A stretch of 64,000 bases of DNA from Limibacillus halophilus. Lineage in GTDB: Bacteria; Pseudomonadota; Alphaproteobacteria; Kiloniellales; CECT-8803. This document shows positions 59,431 through 64,000 of this stretch, one piece after another. Every line of letters begins with the position of its first letter. Position 1 is the first letter of the stretch. The DNA is taken from NCBI RefSeq assembly GCF_014191775.1, contig NZ_JACHXA010000002.1, forward strand, positions 186,001 through 250,000, in the 5' to 3' direction. The notes beneath the pieces were generated by a model. It saw nothing but the letters and a program-made list of their open reading frames with translations, was not told the origin of the DNA and did no database searches. The position numbers were made by a program, and so were the translations under genes.

Positions 59431-62052
59431 TCAGCCCTTTTTGGGCCTGGCTTTTGTGGATTTTGCTTTGGTGGTCTTGGCCTTAGCGGCCTTGGACTTC
59501 GCGGGAGCGCTTTTCGACGGCTTTTTCGCGGCTTGCTTCGCTACGAGTTCAATTGCGCGGTCGAGTGTTACGGTATCCTTGTCTTCACCACGCGGCAAAG
59601 TGGCGTTCACCTTGCCGTGCTTGACATAAGGCCCGTAACGCCCGCTATGCAAGGTTACTTCGCCGCCATCAGGGTGCGTGCCCAAAGTCTTCAAGGGACC
59701 GGCAGCCGATTTTCCCTTCTGCGGAGCCTCCGCCAGGATCGTAACGGCGCGATTCAAACCCACACTCAGAACATCATCGCCAACCGGCAGCGACACGAAG
59801 CGGGGACCGTGCTTGATGTAAGGTCCGAAGCGTCCGAGTCCTGCCGTCACCATCTCCCCATCCTCAGGGTGTTTGCCGATCTCCCTGGGCAGCGACAAAA
59901 GCGCCAGCGCTTTTTCGAGATCAAGCGCATTGACGTCCATGCCCTTTGGTAGAGACGAGCGCTTGGGCTTCTCGCCCTTCCCGCCTTCGCCAAGCTGGAC
60001 GTAGAGCCCAAACGGCCCCTGGCGCAGGCTTACGGGCAACCCACTATTCGGGTCCTCGCCCAATGTGCGCGGCTGACCTGTCACATCGCCGTTGCCATTC
60101 TCGGATTCGCTCCCCGGTACGGCCAGGGGGCGGGTGTAACGGCAATCCGGGTACTTTGAACAACCTATGAAGCCGCCGGTCTTGCCGAGCCTGAGCCCCA
60201 ATCGGCCCTCGTTGCACGACGGGCAGAGGCGCGGATCGCGGTCCGGACTTTCCGCATCAATTGGAAAGAAGTGCGGCCCTAGATCTTCGTCCAAAGCATT
60301 GATCACGTCGGAAATTTTTAGATCCTTCGTTCCGCCGATTGCGGTATCGAAAGCCTCCCAAAACTCCCGCAAAACCGCTTTCCAGTCGATCCGTCCGCCA
60401 GAAATATCATCAAGCTGGTTTTCAAGGTTCGCGGTAAAGTCGTACTCGACATAGCGTTTGAAGAAGCTACTTAAAAAGGCGGTTACCAAGCGACCCCGGT
60501 CTTCCGGCAGGAAACGTCGTTTCTCCAGGCGGACATAGTTGCGGTCCTGAAGCACCTGCAGGATCGAAGTGTAGGTGGAAGGACGACCGATCCCCAACTC
60601 CTCAAGCTTCTTGATCAAACTGGCTTCCGAATAGCGTGGCGGCGGCTGTGTGAAATGCTGCTCGGCCTCGGCTTCGACCATTTGGCAGGTTTCGCCTTGC
60701 GCCAATGCGGGCAAGCGCGCCGATCCCTCGTCATCCTGCGCGTCGTCCCGGCCCTCTTCGTACAGCTTCAAGAATCCATCGAACTGAACCACGGTGCCGT
60801 TGGCGCGCAAAAGTGCGCGCCCACCGGGTACAGCCAGATCGACAGCCGTCTGATTCAATCGGGCGCTCTCCATCTGGCTCGCTAGGGTGCGCTTCCAGAT
60901 TAGGTCATACAGGCGTAATTCATCGCGATCCAGGTAGCGGGACAGGAACTTGGAATTACGGCGCAGATCGGTCGGACGGATCGCTTCGTGCGCTTCCTGG
61001 GCGTTCTTCGCTTTTGTCTTGTAGACCCTGGGGCTGGAAGGCAGGTAAGCATCGCCAAAATCCGCAGCGACCACCGAGCGCGCTGCGGCGATAGCGTCTC
61101 CGGAAAGCTGCACACCGTCGGTTCTCATGTAGGTAATCAAACCCACGGTCTCACCGTCCAGCGTTATGCCTTCGTAGAGCTTCTGAGCAATGCGCATGGT
61201 ATTGGATGCGCTAAGACCCAGTTTACGGGACGCTTCCTGCTGAAGCGTCGATGTCGTGAAGGGCGGCTGTGGGTGGCGGCGCACCTGCTTTTGCTCGAGG
61301 GTGGTGACCTCGACCGTAGGTGCGGCACGCAGAACCGCCAGCGCGGCGTCTGCTGCAACCTTGTTGGCAATGTCCAGGCGATCGAGCTTTTGTCCGTCGA
61401 GGTGAGTCAAGCGCGCCTTGAAGGTTTCGCCCTCGGCGCTCTTCAACGATGCAGCTAGGCTCCAGTATTCCTGGGCCCGGAAAACCTCAATCTCCGCTTC
61501 TCGCTCAGAGATGAGCCGCAGAGCGACGGATTGCACCCGGCCTGCCGATCGACTGCCGGGCAACTTGCGCCACAGGACCGGCGAAAGCGTGAAGCCAACC
61601 AGGTAATCCAGAGCGCGCCGGGCAAGATAGGCATCGACGAGGTGGTGATCGAGATCACGAGGATTCTCAAAGGCAGCCTGCACTGCTTTCTTCGTGATCT
61701 CGTTGAACACGACGCGCTGAATCTTCACGTCCTTGAGCACCCGTCGACGTTTTAACTCCTCGGCGATGTGCCAGGAAATAGCCTCCCCTTCCCTGTCCGG
61801 GTCGGTTGCCAGATACAACGTATCGGCGCCACGAACACGGGCCGCAATGTCTTTGAGACGCTTCTCGCCACGCCCATCGACCTGCCAAACCATCGAAAAA
61901 TCCTGGGCGGGATCGACCGATCCATCCTTGGCCGGAAGATCGCGCACATGCCCATAGCTGGCCACAACATCGAAATCGCTACCGAGATAACGGTTGATGG
62001 TTTTGGCTTTGGCCGGCGATTCGACAACAACGACGTGTTTAGAAGCAGTCAT
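59431..62052 (-). CDS. topA: DNA topoisomerase I
   Basis: 873 residues. The TOPRIM domain starts HVVVVESPAKAKTINRYLG and has the TDPDREGEAISWH metal site. The active-site Tyr is in GLITYMRTDGVQLS near residue 305. One zinc ribbon (CPSCNEGRLGLRLG, CSKYPDC) is followed by C-terminal repeats (GRYGPYVKHG, GRFGPYIKHG) and a Lys/Ala-rich basic tail. This relaxes negative supercoils. It lies between dprA and rnr, a common alphaproteobacterial order. Confidence 0.97.
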   Translation of the reverse strand: MTASKHVVVVESPAKAKTINRYLGSDFDVVASYGHVRDLPAKDGSVDPAQDFSMVWQVDGRGEKRLKDIAARVRGADTLYLATDPDREGEAISWHIAEELKRRRVLKDVKIQRVVFNEITKKAVQAAFENPRDLDHHLVDAYLARRALDYLVGFTLSPVLWRKLPGSRSAGRVQSVALRLISEREAEIEVFRAQEYWSLAASLKSAEGETFKARLTHLDGQKLDRLDIANKVAADAALAVLRAAPTVEVTTLEQKQVRRHPQPPFTTSTLQQEASRKLGLSASNTMRIAQKLYEGITLDGETVGLITYMRTDGVQLSGDAIAAARSVVAADFGDAYLPSSPRVYKTKAKNAQEAHEAIRPTDLRRNSKFLSRYLDRDELRLYDLIWKRTLASQMESARLNQTAVDLAVPGGRALLRANGTVVQFDGFLKLYEEGRDDAQDDEGSARLPALAQGETCQMVEAEAEQHFTQPPPRYSEASLIKKLEELGIGRPSTYTSILQVLQDRNYVRLEKRRFLPEDRGRLVTAFLSSFFKRYVEYDFTANLENQLDDISGGRIDWKAVLREFWEAFDTAIGGTKDLKISDVINALDEDLGPHFFPIDAESPDRDPRLCPSCNEGRLGLRLGKTGGFIGCSKYPDCRYTRPLAVPGSESENGNGDVTGQPRTLGEDPNSGLPVSLRQGPFGLYVQLGEGGKGEKPKRSSLPKGMDVNALDLEKALALLSLPREIGKHPEDGEMVTAGLGRFGPYIKHGPRFVSLPVGDDVLSVGLNRAVTILAEAPQKGKSAAGPLKTLGTHPDGGEVTLHSGRYGPYVKHGKVNATLPRGEDKDTVTLDRAIELVAKQAAKKPSKSAPAKSKAAKAKTTKAKSTKARPKKG

Positions 62053-62124
62053 TAAATTTCTTACGTCCTGGGATCCCCGAATTTCGACAGCGACAAAATA
62101 GCCGCCATTCGGTGTTATCCGGCG

Positions 62125-63246
62125 CTAGGCAATCAGGCTGATGCGATTGCCGGGATGTCGTTCCAGACGTCCCGCCAATTCCAGCTCCAGTAGCACCGTG
62201 GCAACAACCGACGGAGAGAATTGGCATTCGCGGAGCAGTTCGTCAACCGCCACCGGAGTAGGTGAAAGCAGGAGAAGGAGCTCGGAGCGGGCATTTTTGA
62301 GCAAAGGCTCGTCGGGTTCTGACGGTATACCCGGCTGGAAATCGCCGCCGGTCGGCTCGGCCAAGGGTACGTCGGAAATCTTCGAAAGCACCACCAGAAT
62401 ATCCTCGGCGTTCTCGGTGACAACGGCTCCTTGCTTCAGTAGAGCGTTAGCCCCTCTGGCCCTCGGATCCAGCGGAGACCCTGGCACTGCGAAAACTTCG
62501 CGCCCTTGCTCAAGAGCAAAACGGGCGGTAATCAGTGAACCCGAACGGGGCGCCGCCTCGACGATTATAACGCCAAGAGAAAGTCCGGAAACTATACGGT
62601 TTCGACGCGGAAAGTGCCGCGCCTGAGGTTCGGTGCCTAAAGGCTGCTCGGCCAGGACAACGCCGCTCTGACAAATATTTTCATAAAGTGGTCTGTTCTC
62701 TTCCGGGTAGACGATATCGACCCCGCCAGCAACGACGGCAGCGGTCCCAATGGGCAAAGCCGCTTCATGGGCCGCGGTATCTATTCCACGCGCCATTCCC
62801 GAAACAACCAGGTAGCCGGCTTCCGCCAAGCCCGCGCTCACGTCGCGGGCAAGCCTGCGGCCATTGATGGAGGCGTTGCGGGCGCCGACGACAGCAACCG
62901 CTGGACGGGCAAGCAAATGTTGATGCCCAAGAAGGGAAAGAACAGGCGGCGCATCATCTATGGCAACCAAGGGTGCCGGGTAGTCCGGCTCGCAACTACA
63001 CAGTAGGCACCCTCCGAGTTTATCCAGCCTGTCGGCCTCTTTCGCGATCTCACCGCCGGTCGGAACTCGAATCGGCTTGCGACGACCGCCCCTGCGCGCC
63101 AGTTCAGGCAAGCGCTCCAACGCACGGTTTGCACTGCCGAATTTCTGCAAGAGTTGCTTAAAGGTGACCGGTCCGACATTCTCGCTGCGAATCAAACGCA
63201 ACCATTCGAGGCGTTCTTGCTGGCTCAGGCTGCGGCGTCCTGTCAT
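62125..63246 (-). CDS. dprA: DNA-processing protein DprA
   Basis: 373 residues. An N-terminal SAM-like region (LRSENVGPVTFKQLLQKFGSA) precedes the Rossmann-like DprA core: VAVVGARNASINGRRLARDVSAGLAEAGY, VSGMARGIDTAAHEAAL, and FPRRNRIVSGLSLGVIIVEAAPRSGSLITARFA. A C-terminal winged-helix domain follows (VAVDELLRECQFSPSVVATVLLELELAGR). It loads RecA on incoming single strands in transformation. ATG 63246 is preferred on family grounds. It sits between plsY and topA. Confidence 0.95.
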   Translation of the reverse strand: MTGRRSLSQQERLEWLRLIRSENVGPVTFKQLLQKFGSANRALERLPELARRGGRRKPIRVPTGGEIAKEADRLDKLGGCLLCSCEPDYPAPLVAIDDAPPVLSLLGHQHLLARPAVAVVGARNASINGRRLARDVSAGLAEAGYLVVSGMARGIDTAAHEAALPIGTAAVVAGGVDIVYPEENRPLYENICQSGVVLAEQPLGTEPQARHFPRRNRIVSGLSLGVIIVEAAPRSGSLITARFALEQGREVFAVPGSPLDPRARGANALLKQGAVVTENAEDILVVLSKISDVPLAEPTGGDFQPGIPSEPDEPLLKNARSELLLLLSPTPVAVDELLRECQFSPSVVATVLLELELAGRLERHPGNRISLIA

Positions 63247-63308
63247 GACCAGAAGCTTTGCCCGGCAAGAAAATACAGTCAACCTTTAAGAGTATTGATA
63301 AGGCTTCT

Positions 63309-63926
63309 TTACTTCTTTGAGCCGATACGCGGCTCTTCACCACGCAACAGCCTTCGAATGTTCTCGTGATGACGCAAAAATGCGAGAACCGCCAGTGCGG
63401 CGGCAAACTCCATACGCTGCAAATCACCAGTTACAAACCACATCGCGATAGGGCTGGCTGCCATTCCAAGCAGTGCGGACAGCGAGGAAATCCGGAAAAG
63501 CGCTGCGGTGGCCAACCACACGGCTGCGAAAATCAGACCTACTGGCCAGGAAACGACAAACAGCGTTCCCAGGGTCGTGGCAACCCCTTTGCCCCCCTTG
63601 AACCGCAGCCAAACGGGAAAGTTGTGCCCCAGAACGGCAAAGAATCCGGCCACCAGCATTGTATCGGGACCCCAACCGGCGGCAATCAAAGCAGCCACAC
63701 CCCCCTTGCCGCCATCCAGCAGCAGCGTAAGAAAGGCTAAATCCTTTCGGCCCGTCCGCAAGACATTGGTAGCCCCGATGTTTCCTGAACCGATCTTACG
63801 CAGATCACCCGCCCCAAACAGCCTTGTAAGCAACACACCGAAGGGAATGGAACCCAGCAGATAACCGCCCAGGGCCGCGGAAAAGAGGTACGGCCAGGCG
63901 AACTCCCATGAAATTGGATCGGGCAT
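63309..63926 (-). CDS. plsY: Acyl-phosphate:glycerol-3-phosphate acyltransferase
   Basis: 205 residues with five or six TM helices. PlsY motifs are GSIPFGVLLTRLFG, the IGSGNIGATNVLRTGRK loop, LLDGGKGGVAALIA, and LRFKGGKGVATTLGTL. It makes lysophosphatidic acid in phospholipid synthesis with PlsX. The start codon directly abuts the pyrC stop, so the two are coupled. Confidence 0.96.
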   Translation of the reverse strand: MPDPISWEFAWPYLFSAALGGYLLGSIPFGVLLTRLFGAGDLRKIGSGNIGATNVLRTGRKDLAFLTLLLDGGKGGVAALIAAGWGPDTMLVAGFFAVLGHNFPVWLRFKGGKGVATTLGTLFVVSWPVGLIFAAVWLATAALFRISSLSALLGMAASPIAMWFVTGDLQRMEFAAALAVLAFLRHHENIRRLLRGEEPRIGSKK

Positions 63927-64000
63927 CTATTCGGCCTGAAAAATGACCCGGCCATCGACGATGGTGCGCAGCACGCGCCCCTGGACCGGGTGGTTGTCGA
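63927..64000 (-). CDS. pyrC: Dihydroorotase, C-terminal end (cut by window)
   Basis: The last 23 residues and the stop of a minus-strand gene that continues beyond the window. The residues NHPVQGRVLRTIVDGRVIF are typical of the C-terminus of dihydroorotase in the class linked to aspartate transcarbamoylase. Position directly before plsY supports this, since pyrB-pyrC-plsY is a known alphaproteobacterial order. Too short for certainty. Confidence 0.7.
   Translation of the reverse strand, partial: DNHPVQGRVLRTIVDGRVIFQAE

Overview
The window looks like a chromosome segment of an alphaproteobacterium close to the Rhodospirillales/Kiloniellales type. This is inferred from the gene sets pyrC-plsY-dprA-topA-rnr and gatC-gatA-gatB beside ruvX, the moderately GC-rich coding sequence, Tat-exported molybdoenzyme and c-type cytochrome genes, and best recollection of the protein families. 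No rRNA, tRNA or CRISPR array was seen. Taxonomy was not tested by search. || Positions 1-11,700 are accessory in character. Two same-direction copies of one IS6-type insertion sequence (one cut by the window edge, one with an internal deletion), plus a third scrap of its 3' end, surround a tightly overlapped three-gene cassette at 701-4346. The cassette encodes a two-TM extracytoplasmic sensor-like protein, a sensor-HAMP-like-MFS fusion, and an orphan TrpX-type periplasmic binding protein. A short scar matching the 3' end of that binding-protein gene lies 4 kb away, upstream of arsR. Then come an ECF sigma/anti-sigma pair facing a SorT-like sulfite dehydrogenase with a di-heme cytochrome, and an arsenic operon (arsR-arsC-acr3). 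|| Positions 11,700-29,600 hold stress, metal and signalling genes: a VOC protein, a GNAT, a truncated haemoglobin beside a PAS adenylate cyclase, DoxX, a copper P-type ATPase with a CueR-type promoter, a TVP38 protein, an MFS transporter, a cyclase-TolB-TPR protein, an ArsR/monooxygenase pair, TauE/SafE, a DUF427-cyclase fusion, a serralysin-type RTX protease and adenine deaminase. Three class III cyclases with three different sensory modules occur within 13 kb. || Positions 29,600-42,600 hold catabolic genes: otnI-otnK-otnC with an EamA exporter for tetronate use, and a PLP lyase/SMP-30/Gfo-Idh-MocA set. They also hold a Tag-like glycosylase, a sulfotransferase-like protein, a GST, a proline-rich secreted protein and two more EamA transporters. 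|| Positions 42,600-64,000 are mostly core genome: gatCAB, ruvX, a di-heme cytochrome, pirin, a peptide-type binding protein, pyrE, thiM-thiE, a patatin, a crotonase, rpmG, NUDIX, an S41 protease, rnr, topA, dprA, plsY and the end of pyrC. The most interesting candidate for an undescribed system is the 701-4346 cassette. Next are the split globin/adenylate-cyclase pair and the DUF427-cyclase fusion.
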